64,000 nucleotides of DNA from Roseomonas gilardii (GTDB taxonomy: Bacteria; Pseudomonadota; Alphaproteobacteria; Acetobacterales; Acetobacteraceae): contig NZ_CP015586.1 in the NCBI RefSeq assembly GCF_001941945.1, positions 1 through 64,000 on the forward strand, read 5' to 3'. Position 1 is the first letter of the stretch. Every line of letters starts with the position of its first letter. The notes below the pieces were generated by a model, which did no database searches, was not told the origin of the DNA, and saw nothing but the letters and a program-made list of their open reading frames with translations. Positions 1 to 10,946 of this stretch are shown one piece after another. The position numbers and the translations under genes were made by a program.

Positions 1-3000
1 CCGGAGCTGACCCAGCGCGTCAGCGAGATCTGGCAGGCATCGGACGGGGAGGGGGGCTGCACCAGCGAGGTGTTCGTGGAGGGGATCTTCCCCGCGGCGG
101 ACGGCGGTGCTTCGCTGAATGACCTTGTGACCCGGGGAGTGGTCGCGCCCGCGCTCCGGGACCAGCTGGCAAGGACCAGGATGCTGCCGCCCGCGCGCAG
201 GCTGTACGAGCATCAGCGCCTGGCCATCGAGATCGCCGCTACGGCGCCGCAGCCGCCTGTTGTGGTCATCCGGGCTGGCACGGGCCTCGGCAAGACCGAA
301 TCCTTCCTCCTGCCGCTGCTCAACCGGGCGCTCGGCCAGCCAAGGCGTGCCCCGGCACGCGGTGTCCGGGCGATAGTTCTCTACCCGATGAACGCGCTGG
401 TGAACGACCAGGTCCAGCGCCTGCACGGCTGGCTGCACGGACAGTCGGACTGCCGCCTGTTCCACTTCACCGGCGAGACCCCTGAGGACGACAAGGACGC
501 CGACCGGAAGGGCTACCCGCGCTGGGACGATGGCTCGCGCCTCCGGACGCGCGTGCAGGCCCGTGCGAACCCGCCGGACATCCTCGTCACCAACTATTCC
601 ATGCTGGAGTACATGCTGATCCGCCCGCAGGACGCCCCCTTCTTCGGGGCGGACCTCGAGGCCGTGGTGCTGGACGAGATGCATCTCTACTCCGGCACCC
701 TCGCGGCGGAGATCGCGCTCCTGCTGCGCCGCGTCCTGCTCCGCGCAGGCAGGCGCCCGGATGAGGTCATGTTCCTGGGCGCCTCGGCGACGCTTGGGGG
801 CGATCTCCGAGCCTTCAGCGCCGATCTCTTCACCCGCGACCAGACGGACGTCACCGTGATCGAGGGGCGGCGCTCGCGCCCGGTCTTCGCGGAGGCGGTG
901 CCCCCCGCCGCCAGCCTGTCCCCACCCGGCGTTCCCGAACCAGCGCCGGACCGGCCCTTCCTCGTGGCTGACGGCCTCGTGGAGGATGCGGCCCTCGCGG
1001 CCGAGGTGGTCGCGGCCTGCCGCCCGCTGACCGAGGCCGCTGCCAAGGCCGCCCCCGAACCGCGGCCAGCCGCCGCCCTCGCCGCCGTCCTGGAGCGGGC
1101 GCCCGCTGTCCACCGCCTCCAGGAACTGCTGTGGCGCCGGACGGAGGCGCGCGACGTCGCCCCGCTGGGTGAGCTCGCCCGGGAACTCTGGGGCGACAAC
1201 GGACCCGCGGCCCGCGCTGCCACGGAGCGCCTCCTCCGCCTCGGCGCGCGCGCCCGGATGGATGCGGACGCGCTGCCCGTCCTGCCGCACAAGCTGCACT
1301 TCCTCGCCCGGGCCCCGCTCGGGCCGACGGTCTGCCTGAACCCGTCCTGCGGGCACGACCACGGGTACCGCTACCCGGGTGCCGGTCCTGTACTTGGCGG
1401 CCATCACGAGCACTGCCCGGCCTGCAGGACCCAGACCCTGCCGCTCGCCCGCTGCACCTCCTGCGGTGAGACCGTGCTCGCGGCCACCTTCAGCCAGGCG
1501 GACAACCGGTTCCGCCCGCTGCGCGACTGGCGCGACCGGGACCCGGAGGACGAGGTAGAGGAAGGCGGCCAGCAGACCTTCTTCCTGGCGCCAACAGGCG
1601 CCGGGGCCGACACCGAGCCCTACCAGCTCACGGACGGACTGCGTGAGCCGTCAGGCAGCTTCGCCTGGCTACGCCCTCATACCGCCTGTCCGAATTGCGG
1701 CGAGGAGGAGCCGACTTTCGCGCTCATCCGGTCAGGCGACGACAACGCCCTCGGCATCGTGGCCGAGACGGCTCTCGCCTCGATGCCGCCGATGCCAAGC
1801 GACGACCGCAACTGGAAGCCTGCGGGCGGCCGCCGACTGATCGCCTTCAGCGACAGCCGCCAGTCGGCGGCCCGCCTCGGCCCGGCGCTCACCGCGACGC
1901 ACGAGCGGCAGATGTGCCGCTCCATCATCGCTGCCACCCTCCACGAGGCACGCAACGCCGACCGCGTGGTCGCGCGCATCAGGCTGGAGATCAGTCGGGC
2001 GCAGGAGGACCTGGAGGCGGAGGATGACCCCGAGGAGCGCGGCATCCTGCAGGAGCGGCTGGACGAGCTCCAGGCCCGGCTCCGGGCAGCCGAGGCAGGC
2101 GGGCAGATGGACGACTGGCTCCGCCGCCTGCGCTCCAACCCCCGCGTGGCGGAGATATTTAGTCGGGAGACGGGGGTCACGCACAAACTGGACACCTGGA
2201 ACCAAGAAGCCTGGGAGCGCAATGCGGCGGAGGTCCGGCGCCGCCTGGACGTGGTGCTGGCCCGGGAATTCGGCGTGCCATCGCCCGCCACCCTGAACCT
2301 GGAGACGATCGGCCTCGCCGAGGTGGTCTATCCTAGCATCGATAGCCTCCCCATGCCCGCTGCCCTCCGCGTGCGGCTGCCCGATGGCGAGACGGCGCAT
2401 CGCCTGGAGGAAGCCTGGCCGCGCTTCCTCGCGGGCATGCTCGACATGGTCCGGCTGTCCCGCTGCGTCACCTTCGGCTCGGCGGAACTCGACATCTCGG
2501 CGTCGGTCTTCCCCGTCGGGAAGTGGATGTCCCTCAATGCGACGGGGCCCTTCCTGGTCTCCATGCTCCCGGGCTCGGCACGGGACACCCGGCGTGTCCG
2601 CTTCGCGCGTGGCGTCCTCCAGGCGGCGGGCTGCAGCCCTGAGGCCGCGGAGGAGCTGCACCTGCTGGCTCTCGAGGTTGCCTTCAATCAGCTCCTCGAC
2701 GCCGCCGCCAGCCAGACGCTGCCCTGGCTCGAGCAGGAGGACCGCCAGTCCGGGCCCCAGGTGGCCGTCCCTGCGATCCGGGTGCGGTTCTTCGGCCTCA
2801 GCCTCCGGCCCCCGCGCGAGGTCTTCCGCTGCCGCGTCACGGGCGCGGTCTGGCCCCGCGCGGTGCTCGGCTGTGCCCCGATCCGCGGGGTGACGGGCAC
2901 ATTCGAGCCCGTCACCCAGGAAGAACTCGATGCCCACCCCCGCGTCGGGCGGCCGCGGCGCGCCTACCGCGAGGAGGAGGCATTCCGCATCGGCCTCTGG

Positions 3001-5166
3001 GCCGACGAGCACTCGGCCCAGCTGGAGACCGACGAGAACAGGCGGCTCCAGAACCTGTTCGCGGCAGGCATCCGCAACGTACTGAGCGCGACCACCACCA
3101 TGGAGGTGGGCATCGATATCGGCGGCCTCGCGGGCGTGCTGATGGCCAACATGCCGCCGGGCCTTGCCAACTACCTCCAGCGTGGCGGCCGGGCCGGTCG
3201 CCGGGCGGACGGGGCATCGCTCGTGGTCACCTACGCGCGGCGCCAACCCTACGACCAGGCGGCCTTCGACGACTTCGGCTCGTTCTTCCGGCGCGAGCTG
3301 CGGCGAGCCAACGTCATGCTGGACCGCCCAGCGATCGCCTGCCGCCACCTCCACGCCCTCCTGCTGTCCGAGTTCTTCCAGGCGATCCGCCCGGTGGGCG
3401 CTAAGGCCGGGGCGATGAACGCCTTTGGTCGGATGGGTGGCTTCTGTGGGGTCCGGGGGCTGGACTTCATCCCCGAGGACCGGGTGGGCACCCCGACGCC
3501 CACCCGGCCCAACCCGCTGGATCCGGGCCTCCGACGCCCCGAGGCGTGGTGGCGGGCCGAGGACGAGCCTAGCCTCGAGCGCGCCTTCAGGACCTTCCTC
3601 GGGTGGCTGGCGGGCCAGGCCGGGTCTCCCATCGCACAGCGGGCCGTCTGGCTCGCCCACGGCACGGCTGCCGCCAACCAAGTCCAGGACTGGCAGCGCT
3701 TCGTGGATGCGGTCCATGCGGAGTTCGCCGAGGCATCCGGCGAGTGGCAGGACGCCTATGAGAGGATCGTGACGGCCTGGGAGCAGGCGGCAGCCGACGC
3801 CTCCAACCGTAGCAACTCGCGTTCCGTGCTGAACGCCCTGGCCCGGCAGGCGCGGGAGATGCGCCAGACCACGGTGGTCGAGGAGCTCGGCAACCGAAAG
3901 TTCCTCCCCCGCTACGGCTTCCCGATAGGGCTCAACACCCTCTTGGTGAACTCGGACCGGGATGACGAGCAGTCCTTCAAGCTCCAGCGCGACGGTGCTG
4001 TGGCCATTGCCGAGTACGTCCCGGGCTCGGTGATCGTCGCCGGTGGCCGCTATATCCGCTCGCGGGGCGTCCAGCGGGGCTTCGGCCAGAACAGCGAGGA
4101 GTCGGTGGGCATCACCCGCTGGCGCTACATCTGCGACGACGGCCACTCGAAGTGCGACCACGTCATGGTCGAGCAGGATCCGGTCTGCGGCGTGGAAGGC
4201 TGCACCGCCCGCATGAACCGTTCACCGCAGCGGCTCCTGATCCCGCGCTATGGCTATGCGACCGCGGTCTCGGAGCCGCCGTCATGGTACGGCCAGCGGC
4301 AGGTGGTCGGCCAAGTGGAGACGGTCATCAACCATCTCGAGGGACGCCAGACGGAGCATTTGGTGGGCTTTGGCGGGCTGCCCGCGCTCCGGGCGGCGCT
4401 GCTCGAGAACGTGGAGCTGATCTTCGCCAACCCCGCCGACGCCGAGTGCGGCTTCGCCGTCTGCACATCCTGCGGCTTCAGCGAGGCCGAGGAGCGGCCC
4501 GGCATGGCAGGCACGGTCGGCTTGCCCGACCGCTTCCGGAACCATGTTCCGCTCGCCCGGCGCGGGCGGGGGCGGGACGACATCTGCCGGGGCACGACGG
4601 CTGCCTCCCCGCCACTGCGCAACGTCGTCTTCGCGGCCCGCCAGTTCACCGACGTGGTGCGGTTCGACTTCGGCGACTTCGACGGCGCCGACGCCGCGGC
4701 GCTGGTCACCGCCGGGCACGCGCTGGCGCAGGGGGCCGCGGAGCTTCTTGAGCTGGACCAGCGTGAGATCCGCATGATGGTGGACGGCACCTCCAGCGGT
4801 GGCCGCGTTGTGCGCGTGTTCGATGCCGTCGGGCATGGGGCAGGCCACATCCCTGAGGTATTCCGGCGTGGCACGGAGTGGCTTGAGGCGGCGGTCAGAG
4901 TCCTGACCCGGTCACCCGCGCACGATGCCCGGTGCATGACGGCCTGCATTTCCTGCGTGCTGTCCTCGGTGTCGCAGAACGACGCCCGTGCGGGGCTGCT
5001 CGACCGCCATGCGGCGCTGCGCCTGCTCCGCGACCGTCAGGCGCAGCTGGTCGCACGGCTCCCGTCCAGCACCACGCAGGTACCGGAACCCGCCATAGCG
5101 GCTTCTGGTGCAGCGGTACTCATGGGGCTACGGGCCCAGCAAGCTGCGGGCCGGTCGCGGCGCTGA
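1..5166 (+). CDS. Large DEAD/DEAH-type helicase with C-terminal DUF1998 region, DruE-like (5' end outside window)
   Basis: The reading frame is open from base 1, so the true start lies upstream; the first internal start is GTG at 70. About 1,720 residues are visible. Helicase motifs are clear: Walker [10 protein letters not shown] (about 271-300), Walker B-like LDEMH (about 670-687), motif III ASATL (about 781) and motif [11 protein letters not shown] (about 3178-3204), giving an SF2 helicase. Cysteine pairs (CLNPSC, CPAC, CTSC, CPNC between 1330 and 1700) form a probable zinc insertion. The C-terminus carries [11 protein letters not shown], typical of the DUF1998/MZB region. Large helicases of this architecture include DruE of Druantia defence systems and DpdJ of the Dpd system. 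The length fits DruE best, but the rest of the cluster is not visible. Helicase call sure; system assignment tentative. An IS5-family element lies 36 bp downstream. Confidence 0.8.
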   Translation, partial: PELTQRVSEIWQASDGEGGCTSEVFVEGIFPAADGGASLNDLVTRGVVAPALRDQLARTRMLPPARRLYEHQRLAIEIAATAPQPPVVVIRAGTGLGKTESFLLPLLNRALGQPRRAPARGVRAIVLYPMNALVNDQVQRLHGWLHGQSDCRLFHFTGETPEDDKDADRKGYPRWDDGSRLRTRVQARANPPDILVTNYSMLEYMLIRPQDAPFFGADLEAVVLDEMHLYSGTLAAEIALLLRRVLLRAGRRPDEVMFLGASATLGGDLRAFSADLFTRDQTDVTVIEGRRSRPVFAEAVPPAASLSPPGVPEPAPDRPFLVADGLVEDAALAAEVVAACRPLTEAAAKAAPEPRPAAALAAVLERAPAVHRLQELLWRRTEARDVAPLGELARELWGDNGPAARAATERLLRLGARARMDADALPVLPHKLHFLARAPLGPTVCLNPSCGHDHGYRYPGAGPVLGGHHEHCPACRTQTLPLARCTSCGETVLAATFSQADNRFRPLRDWRDRDPEDEVEEGGQQTFFLAPTGAGADTEPYQLTDGLREPSGSFAWLRPHTACPNCGEEEPTFALIRSGDDNALGIVAETALASMPPMPSDDRNWKPAGGRRLIAFSDSRQSAARLGPALTATHERQMCRSIIAATLHEARNADRVVARIRLEISRAQEDLEAEDDPEERGILQERLDELQARLRAAEAGGQMDDWLRRLRSNPRVAEIFSRETGVTHKLDTWNQEAWERNAAEVRRRLDVVLAREFGVPSPATLNLETIGLAEVVYPSIDSLPMPAALRVRLPDGETAHRLEEAWPRFLAGMLDMVRLSRCVTFGSAELDISASVFPVGKWMSLNATGPFLVSMLPGSARDTRRVRFARGVLQAAGCSPEAAEELHLLALEVAFNQLLDAAASQTLPWLEQEDRQSGPQVAVPAIRVRFFGLSLRPPREVFRCRVTGAVWPRAVLGCAPIRGVTGTFEPVTQEELDAHPRVGRPRRAYREEEAFRIGLWADEHSAQLETDENRRLQNLFAAGIRNVLSATTTMEVGIDIGGLAGVLMANMPPGLANYLQRGGRAGRRADGASLVVTYARRQPYDQAAFDDFGSFFRRELRRANVMLDRPAIACRHLHALLLSEFFQAIRPVGAKAGAMNAFGRMGGFCGVRGLDFIPEDRVGTPTPTRPNPLDPGLRRPEAWWRAEDEPSLERAFRTFLGWLAGQAGSPIAQRAVWLAHGTAAANQVQDWQRFVDAVHAEFAEASGEWQDAYERIVTAWEQAAADASNRSNSRSVLNALARQAREMRQTTVVEELGNRKFLPRYGFPIGLNTLLVNSDRDDEQSFKLQRDGAVAIAEYVPGSVIVAGGRYIRSRGVQRGFGQNSEESVGITRWRYICDDGHSKCDHVMVEQDPVCGVEGCTARMNRSPQRLLIPRYGYATAVSEPPSWYGQRQVVGQVETVINHLEGRQTEHLVGFGGLPALRAALLENVELIFANPADAECGFAVCTSCGFSEAEERPGMAGTVGLPDRFRNHVPLARRGRGRDDICRGTTAASPPLRNVVFAARQFTDVVRFDFGDFDGADAAALVTAGHALAQGAAELLELDQREIRMMVDGTSSGGRVVRVFDAVGHGAGHIPEVFRRGTEWLEAAVRVLTRSPAHDARCMTACISCVLSSVSQNDARAGLLDRHAALRLLRDRQAQLVARLPSSTTQVPEPAIAASGAAVLMGLRAQQAAGRSRR

Positions 5167-5202
5167 GGCCGAAAGGCTGTCTCGCGGCACCCACTAGCTC
5201 AA

Positions 5203-6070
5203 ACTAGAGGTTGTTATGGACCTCTGTGCGGGTAACGATCAGGTTGCGCGGCATGACTGCCCGCAAGCCGTACCCGTCCGATGTGTCTGATGAGGAGTGG
5301 GGGCTGGTCGCGCCCTATCTGACGCTGCTGTCAGAACAGGCTGGACAGCGGGAACATTCGCTACGCGAGGTGTTCAATGGGCTGCGTTATGTGGTGAAGA
5401 CCGGCGCACCCTGGCGCTGGATGCCGAATGATCTGCCGCCCTGGGCGGCGGTGTACCAGCAGACGCAGCGATGGCTGGCGGCAGGCTGCTTCGAGGCGCT
5501 GGCCGAGGACCTCCGGATCGTGCTGCGGCTGGCCGCGGGGAGAAAGCCGCAGCCCAGTGCTGCCATTCTGGATAGCCGGACCTTGCGCTCCACGCCGGAG
5601 AGCGGCGAACGGGCGGGCTACGACGGTGCCAAGCGGAAGAAAGGTTCCAAGCTGCACCTGGCGGTCGACACGCTGGGGCATCTGCTGGCGCTCCATGTCA
5701 CGCCCGCCAGCGCTGACGATCGCGCTGAGGTGGGGCGTCTCGCTCAGGCAGTGCAGGCCTCGACGGGCCAGAGCGTCGATCTGGCCTATGTCGACCAAGG
5801 CTATACGGGAAGAAAAGCAGCCGATGCTGCGAAAGCCCACGGCATCGAGTTGGAGGTGATCAAGCTGCCAGAAGCCAAGCGCGGCTTTGTCCTGCTGCCG
5901 CGGCGCTGGGTCGTCGAGCGCTCCTTTGCTTGGGCTACCCGCTTTCGGCGCCTGGTGAAGGACTACGAGCGCTACGCCAGCACTCTCGCCGACCTGCACC
6001 TTGTCGCCTTCGCCTGCATCATGCTCAAGCAGGCCGCTCAACTGGCCGCAGGTCCATAACAACCTCTAGT
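5203..6070 (+). mobile_element. IS5-family insertion sequence, complete
   Basis: A perfect 19-bp terminal inverted repeat (actagaggttgttatggac at 5203-5221, its complement at 6052-6070) bounds one transposase gene. CTAG lies near each end (5204-5207 and 6066-6069), so part of the apparent repeat may be a duplicated target. It sits 36 bp past the helicase stop codon and leaves that gene intact. Confidence 0.9.
5253..6059 (+). CDS. IS5-family DDE transposase
   Basis: This is the only gene of the IS and should catalyse its cut-and-paste movement. The start is set at ATG 5253 (MTARKPYPSD); a TTG at 5211 would lie inside the terminal repeat. The protein of about 268 residues begins with the IS5-type domain (DEEWGLVAPYL, GAPWRWMPNDLPPW). 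It then has the catalytic acidic residues in ILDSRTLR, VDQGYTG and WVVERSFAW. No frameshift or truncation is visible, so it may be active. Confidence 0.9.
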   Translation: MTARKPYPSDVSDEEWGLVAPYLTLLSEQAGQREHSLREVFNGLRYVVKTGAPWRWMPNDLPPWAAVYQQTQRWLAAGCFEALAEDLRIVLRLAAGRKPQPSAAILDSRTLRSTPESGERAGYDGAKRKKGSKLHLAVDTLGHLLALHVTPASADDRAEVGRLAQAVQASTGQSVDLAYVDQGYTGRKAADAAKAHGIELEVIKLPEAKRGFVLLPRRWVVERSFAWATRFRRLVKDYERYASTLADLHLVAFACIMLKQAAQLAAGP

Positions 6071-6145
6071 GCAGGGCTGGGGACAACTTCCACAGTGAAC
6101 CGCCCCGGTTTCCCTGGAGGCTCCTATTCTTGAGAGGATGGAGCC

Positions 6146-6475
6146 ATGACGAAGAAGACGTCGAACCGGTATTCGCCTGAGGTCCGGGAACGGGCGGTGC
6201 GGATGGTGCTGGAGCACGGAGGCGACCACGCCTCGCAGTGGGCGGCGATCGGCTCGATCGCGGCCAAGATCGGCTGCACGACGGAGACTCTGCGCGGCTG
6301 GGTAAGGCAGGCTGAGCGCGACCGGGGCCTGCGGCCTGGGCCGACGAGTGCGGAGGGGGAGCGGATCAAGGCTCTGGAACGCGAGGTTCGCGAGCTGCGC
6401 CAGGCCAATGAGATCCTGCGCAAGGCGTCGGCCTATTTCGCGGTGGCGGAGCTCGACCGCCGCTCGAAGCCATGA
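6146..6475 (+). CDS. IS3-family transposase OrfA
   Basis: A 109-residue DNA-binding subunit with an N-terminal helix-turn-helix ([20 protein letters not shown], then [13 protein letters not shown]) and a C-terminal leucine-zipper-like coil ([20 protein letters not shown]), as in IS3-family OrfA proteins. Its stop overlaps the orfB start in ATGA at 6472-6475. In this family the active transposase is usually an OrfAB fusion made by a -1 ribosomal frameshift; the overlap allows that, but no slippery heptamer was established. Confidence 0.9.
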   Translation: MTKKTSNRYSPEVRERAVRMVLEHGGDHASQWAAIGSIAAKIGCTTETLRGWVRQAERDRGLRPGPTSAEGERIKALEREVRELRQANEILRKASAYFAVAELDRRSKP

Positions 6476-7374
6476 TCGCCTTCATCGACGATCACCGCGG
6501 GGTCTACGGTGTCGAGCCGATCTGCAGGGTGCTGCCGATCGCGCCGTCGACCTACCACGCCCATGTTGCCCGGCGTGGTGATCCGGCCAAGACCTCGCCG
6601 CGCGCCCGGCAGGACCTGGTGCTCATGGAGGGGATCCGGCAGGTGCATGCGGCCAACTTCGGGGTCTACGGCGCCCGCAAGGTCTGGCGGCAGCTCGGCC
6701 GGGAGGGCATCGCGGTGGCCCGCTGCACGGTGGAACGCCTGATGCGGAGCATGGGCCTGCGCGGCGTCGTCCGCGGCAAGGAGGTCAGGACCACGATCGC
6801 CGACAAGGCCACGCCCTGCCCGGCGGACAAGGTGAACCGCCAGTTCCGGGCGCCGCGACCGGACATGCTGTGGGTGTCGGACTTCACCTACGTCGCGACC
6901 TGGCAGGGCTTCGTCTATGCCGCCTTCGTCATCGACGTCTTCGCCCGCCGCATCGTCGGCTGGCGGGTCTCGCGGACGGCGCATGCGGGCTTTGTCCTCG
7001 ATGCCCTGGAACAAGCCCTGCATGACCGCCGCCCGGCGAAGGGCGGCCTGACCCATCATAGCGACAGGGGTGGGCAGTACCTCAGCATTCGGTACACGGA
7101 ACGCCTGCTCGAGGCCGGGATCGAGCCCTCGGTCGGCAGCGTCGGCGACAGCTACGACAACGCCCTCGCCGAGACCGTCATCGGCCTGTTCAAGACCGAG
7201 GTCATCCGGCGCCGTGGCCCGTGGCGATCCCTCGAGGCCGTCGAATATGCCACCCTCGAGTGGGTCGACTGGTTCAACCACCGCCGCCTCCTCGAGCCGA
7301 TCGGCAACATGCCACCGGCCGAAGCAGAGGCGCGCTACTACGCCAGGCTTGAGGAGCCCGCCCTGGCAGCCTAA
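6472..7374 (+). CDS. IS3-family transposase OrfB (rve integrase domain)
   Basis: A 300-residue catalytic subunit. The N-terminus has the HTH_21-like segment ([17 protein letters not shown]). The retroviral-type integrase core follows with all three acidic positions visible: D in [10 protein letters not shown] in HHSDRGGQY and E in [12 protein letters not shown]. The C-terminal [20 protein letters not shown] motif is standard for IS3 OrfB. It looks intact and is identical in protein sequence to the copy at 12734-13636. Confidence 0.92.
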   Translation: MIAFIDDHRGVYGVEPICRVLPIAPSTYHAHVARRGDPAKTSPRARQDLVLMEGIRQVHAANFGVYGARKVWRQLGREGIAVARCTVERLMRSMGLRGVVRGKEVRTTIADKATPCPADKVNRQFRAPRPDMLWVSDFTYVATWQGFVYAAFVIDVFARRIVGWRVSRTAHAGFVLDALEQALHDRRPAKGGLTHHSDRGGQYLSIRYTERLLEAGIEPSVGSVGDSYDNALAETVIGLFKTEVIRRRGPWRSLEAVEYATLEWVDWFNHRRLLEPIGNMPPAEAEARYYARLEEPALAA

Positions 7375-7591
7375 CCCAAACCAATCAGCCTCCGGCATAC
7401 CCGGGGCGGTTCACTGCGACAACGGTGCGGCCATCCCTGTCCCTCGCTGCTCAACCAGCAGCGTCGAATCAGAACCAACGAGTCCGCGCAACCTCAAAAT
7501 GCTCTAGCCCTGCCCGACTTTCTTCCTTCGGCCCTCGATCCCTGATGGTCGACCCACCTTTCCGAACTTCGCCCGCATCCACACTACCACC

Positions 7592-7603
7592 CTTGCATAC
7601 AAG
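7592..7603. promoter_or_regulatory. Candidate GntR/FCD operator
   Basis: CTTGCATACAAG is an imperfect palindrome (10 of 12 positions) 25 bp before the GntR start codon. FCD-type GntR regulators often bind TTGTATACAA-like sites, so autoregulation is plausible. The rest of 7414-7628 shows no gene and probably holds the operon promoter. Confidence 0.4.
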
Positions 7604-7628
7604 CATTGGAGACAGGTAGGCTGATGTT

Positions 7629-8399
7629 GTGACGGATTTCATGATCAATGCCGCGCGTCGGCGTCCGACAGTCGCCGACCAAGTGCGCCTCTACCTTCGG
7701 GAGCGGATCGTGGACGTGCGTCTGCTGCCCAACCATCCGCTCTCAGAAAATGAGATCGCCAATCAACTCGGGCTGAGTCGGACACCCGTCCGAGAAGCCT
7801 TCATCAAACTGGAGGAAGAAGGTCTCATCACCATCTACCCCCAGTACGGAACCTTCGTGGCGCCGATCCGGGTATCCGATGTTTATGATGGGCAATTCGT
7901 CCGGGAGGCCGTGGAGAGCGCTGCGCTCGTGCGCGCTGTGGATCGGATTCAGCCTTCGGATATCCCTCCCCTCGAGTCTTTGCTGCAAACGCAGACGCGC
8001 TTTCAGGATGGGGACCCTGCGCCGTTCTTCGAGGCTGATGAGGCCTTGCACGCCAGTCTTCTCCGCATCGCGGGTCACGAACGCGCATGGCACGTGGTGG
8101 AAACGGCCAAGGCTCAGCACGACCGGGTGCGTCGCCTTAACGTTCGAAACCCACTTAAACGCAGTTCGGTGTTGCAAGAGCACCGTGAAATCTTAGACCG
8201 CGTGATTGCCCATGATACCGCCGGGGCCGTGGCAGCAATGTCCAACCACCTGCGTGGCGTGTTCATGTCGGTCGAGAATGTCATGACACAGCATCCGGAG
8301 TTCTTCGTGTCGGCTGAGACGCTGCACGAAATGCCACGCCGCTTGCCGGTAAGGTCACGCGTTCCGCCCGCATCCCGAGCAGAACCCGGCCAACCCTGA
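7629..8399 (+). CDS. GntR-family transcriptional regulator (FadR/FCD subfamily)
   Basis: A 256-residue predicted regulator of the hydroxyacid operon downstream. Residues 13-75 form the GntR winged helix (VADQVRLYLRERIVDVRLLP, then LSENEIANQLGLSRTPVREA). The remaining all-helical part fits an FCD ligand-binding domain, with DEALHASLLRIAGHERAW and a late H in SNHLRGVF as likely metal or ligand positions. GTG 7629 is chosen; ATG 7641 is possible. It is the first gene of a same-strand set of four, with 49 bp to the next gene. FCD regulators usually respond to small organic acids, which fits the neighbours. The ligand is unknown. Confidence 0.85.
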   Translation: MTDFMINAARRRPTVADQVRLYLRERIVDVRLLPNHPLSENEIANQLGLSRTPVREAFIKLEEEGLITIYPQYGTFVAPIRVSDVYDGQFVREAVESAALVRAVDRIQPSDIPPLESLLQTQTRFQDGDPAPFFEADEALHASLLRIAGHERAWHVVETAKAQHDRVRRLNVRNPLKRSSVLQEHREILDRVIAHDTAGAVAAMSNHLRGVFMSVENVMTQHPEFFVSAETLHEMPRRLPVRSRVPPASRAEPGQP

Positions 8400-8448
8400 A
8401 AATCCCGCTTCGCCTGTTACCGGCCCGAAGCTGTTCCTCGAGGATCCT

Positions 8449-9456
8449 ATGCCATTCAAACTACCGCCTTCCCCTGATGTTCGACCAGCGAAGACACCGA
8501 TTCGGGTGCTTTACCTTACCCGCGGCGAGCCCGAGCTTTATGCAGTAGCCCGCGGGTACGTTCCTCCCGGGTTTGAGCTTGTGACGCTGGAGACTGACAG
8601 TTCCGCCGAACTCGCCGCAGCATTGCAAAATTGCGAAGTGATTATCGTTGCTACGCGCCGCCTGGACGCGGAGATGATTGCGGCCGCCCCGCACCTTCAG
8701 CTCGTCCTGCATCAGGGAGTCGGTTACCACGATACGATTGACGTTCCGGCATTGCAGGCACGGGGCGTGCCGGTTGCAACGACGCCTGACGGTACGGCAA
8801 CAGGCGTATCGGAACACGCTGTGATGCTGATGTTGGCCGCGTGCCGGCACCTGACCTTCGCCGATGCCGAGCTGCGCGCCGGGCGCTTTCATGTCAACGC
8901 GTTGCGTCTCGTGTCTCGGACCCTCGCCGAGCGGACTATCGGCTATGTGGGTATGGGACGCATTGGGCAGGCGACTGCACGTCGGCTTTGCGGATGGGGA
9001 ACGAAGGGAATCTACACAGATCCCAGCCCCCTATCTGGCCAAGTCGAGTCCGAGCTTGGACTTCAACGCGTGGAGTTCGAAGAACTCCTGGAGCGTGCAG
9101 ACGTGGTAACCCTTCATCTTCCACTGACGGCCTCCACGCGAGGACTGATCAACGTCCGTGCCTTCGCGCACATGCGGCGTGGCACCGTACTAATCAACAC
9201 TGCTCGCGGACCGATCGTCGACGAAGACGCGCTCCTGCAGGCGCTGGAAACCAAGCATCTCGGCGCCGCGGCGCTCGACGTGTTCGAACGGGAACCGGTT
9301 GGGCCCGCCCACCCGCTCGCACGGTTCTCGAACGTCGTGCTGACCCCTCATATCGCAGCCGGCACGCTGGATACCTACGGCGCCAAGATGCGCGGAGTTT
9401 TCGCGAACGTTGCCCGCTTCTACTCGGGACAGCAGCTGCAGGATCAGGTCGCCTAG
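8449..9456 (+). CDS. D-2-hydroxyacid dehydrogenase (NAD-dependent, D-isomer-specific family)
   Basis: A 335-residue cytoplasmic oxidoreductase expected to interconvert a D-2-hydroxyacid and its 2-oxoacid with NAD(P). The Rossmann motif GYVGMGRIGQAT lies near residue 167. The family catalytic set is present: Arg in NTARGPIVDE, Glu in FEREPVG and His in LTPHIAAGT. Length is normal for the family. ATG 8449 follows a GAGGATC-like ribosome site. It sits between the regulator and an MFS carrier, and an L-hydroxyacid oxidase ends the set, so both enantiomers of a 2-hydroxyacid may be used. The exact substrate cannot be read from sequence. Confidence 0.88.
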   Translation: MPFKLPPSPDVRPAKTPIRVLYLTRGEPELYAVARGYVPPGFELVTLETDSSAELAAALQNCEVIIVATRRLDAEMIAAAPHLQLVLHQGVGYHDTIDVPALQARGVPVATTPDGTATGVSEHAVMLMLAACRHLTFADAELRAGRFHVNALRLVSRTLAERTIGYVGMGRIGQATARRLCGWGTKGIYTDPSPLSGQVESELGLQRVEFEELLERADVVTLHLPLTASTRGLINVRAFAHMRRGTVLINTARGPIVDEDALLQALETKHLGAAALDVFEREPVGPAHPLARFSNVVLTPHIAAGTLDTYGAKMRGVFANVARFYSGQQLQDQVA

Positions 9457-9531
9457 CGGCTGTCTTTCCGCATCATCGGTAACAATCAAAACAACAGGTC
9501 CGTCCCCCGAGAACGGTCAGGAAATGCCTTG

Positions 9532-10833
9532 ATGGACGACAACCGTGAAAATCTGCTGCTCAAGCGTATAGCGTGGCGGCTCGTGCCACTGCTGACCATT
9601 ATTTACCTGATCGCCTACATCGATCGCGCGAACATCTCCTACGCCAAACTAACCATGGTGCAGGCACTACATATCACGGAAGCCGAGTTCGGCTTTGCTG
9701 CGTCTCTATTCTTCATCGGATACCTGATCTTCGAAGTGCCAAGCAACTTGGCATTGAACTATTTCGGAGCGCGGCCCTGGATTGCGCGGATCATGTTCAC
9801 CTGGGGCCTCGCCACCGTACTGACAGCGTTCGTCTCCTCATCGACCTTCTTCCTGATCGTGCGCTTCATCGTCGGTACTTGCGAAGCCGGGCTCTACCCG
9901 GGACTTATCTTCTACCTATCGCTTTGGTTCCCACAGAAGCAGCGCACCGGCATCGTAGGCTTGCTGACCTTGGGCAGCAGCCTCGGCAACATGTTCGGCT
10001 CGCTGATCGGCGGTTACTCGCTCGAACTCGATGGCCTGTTCGGATTTCAGGGTTGGCAGTGGGTATTCTTGATCACCGGGATGCCAGCTGTGCTGATGAC
10101 CTTCGTCACGCTGCTCTACCTCCCCAACAGCCCACAGGAAGCTCGCTTCATCACGGATGAGGAGAGGAACACTCTCGATACCGCGCTGCGGCGAGATCCG
10201 CCGCCACCGAAGCCGGCCGGTGGCGCTCCTTGGACGCTAGGTTCGCTCCTCACGGTGCTGGCGCTGTCAGCGGGCTACGGCACCATCTCGGTGGCGATCT
10301 ATGGCATTGCCTATTGGCTCCCGACCCTGGTGAAGGGGTTCGGGGTTAGCAGTGGCACCAACGGCCTCCTCAACATGGTGCCCTGGGCCCTCGCCTCCGT
10401 CGTCCTGTTTTGGCTTCCGCGTCGTCTGAGGAGCTTTCGCGCTGTCCTGATCACCGCCATGACCGCCGCTGCTCTCGGGATTGCTTTATTCCTGATCAGC
10501 GTTTCCCCGGTCTCCAATGCACTACGCTTTACGGCTCTCGCTCTAGGAGCGCCCACTCTCTACCTGATGATACCCTGCTTCTGGGCCACGCCTCCACGGT
10601 TGCTCCCGAGTGCCTTTCTCAAGGGGTCAGGCGGTGCCGCCGCGATGGCCGTGATTGTGTCGGGTTCGGGGCTTGGCGGCTTCGTAGCCCAAAACCTGAT
10701 GCCTTGGATTGCTCAGGCTTCCGGTAGTGCCAGCGCTCCCATGATCGCTCCGGCAGTCTCTCTGCTGCTGCTCGGTCTCGCTGCCTTCGTAGTTCTGCTC
10801 TCCACCGGCAACAGGAGGGATGTTGAGGGCTAA
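9532..10833 (+). CDS. MFS transporter, ACS (anion:cation symporter) type
   Basis: About 433 residues with roughly 12 membrane segments. The N-terminus RIAWRLVPLLTIIYLIAYIDRANISYA is diagnostic of the anion:cation symporter family (phthalate, tartrate, hexuronate and glucarate carriers); only its first half is quoted as signature here: LVPLLTIIYLIAYIDRANIS. The loop FPQKQRTGIVGLL follows TM5. It should import an organic acid through the inner membrane, matching the flanking hydroxyacid enzymes. ATG 9532 is chosen over an adjacent TTG at 9529. The gene is intact and lower in GC than the surrounding IS DNA. Confidence 0.85.
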   Translation: MDDNRENLLLKRIAWRLVPLLTIIYLIAYIDRANISYAKLTMVQALHITEAEFGFAASLFFIGYLIFEVPSNLALNYFGARPWIARIMFTWGLATVLTAFVSSSTFFLIVRFIVGTCEAGLYPGLIFYLSLWFPQKQRTGIVGLLTLGSSLGNMFGSLIGGYSLELDGLFGFQGWQWVFLITGMPAVLMTFVTLLYLPNSPQEARFITDEERNTLDTALRRDPPPPKPAGGAPWTLGSLLTVLALSAGYGTISVAIYGIAYWLPTLVKGFGVSSGTNGLLNMVPWALASVVLFWLPRRLRSFRAVLITAMTAAALGIALFLISVSPVSNALRFTALALGAPTLYLMIPCFWATPPRLLPSAFLKGSGGAAAMAVIVSGSGLGGFVAQNLMPWIAQASGSASAPMIAPAVSLLLLGLAAFVVLLSTGNRRDVEG

Positions 10834-10946
10834 ACCGTTTCGGTGCGTTAGGACCGCGAAGTTTCGCCCGGCACAGCAGGCACAATCAGTCGATCGAGGC
10901 GTTGGCCCGTGCTGCGGGCCAGCGCCCGCCAAGGACATCAAGCATT

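Larger units (their letters stand above)
6096..7413 (+). mobile_element. IS3-family insertion sequence, copy 1
   Basis: Terminal inverted repeats begin TGAACCGCCCCGG at 6096, with the complementary end at 7413; length 1,318 bp. It encodes orfA and orfB overlapping by ATGA. Copy 2 lies inverted at 12695-14012 with the same length and identical encoded proteins. The flanks (cag on the left, ctg on the right) show no direct target duplication. Confidence 0.9.

Noticed and set aside
1732-4161. Long minus-strand frame (809 codons) opposite the helicase
   Set aside because: Antisense shadow of a high-GC gene; low-complexity Arg/Gly/Ala content and no domains, while the plus strand carries all helicase motifs.
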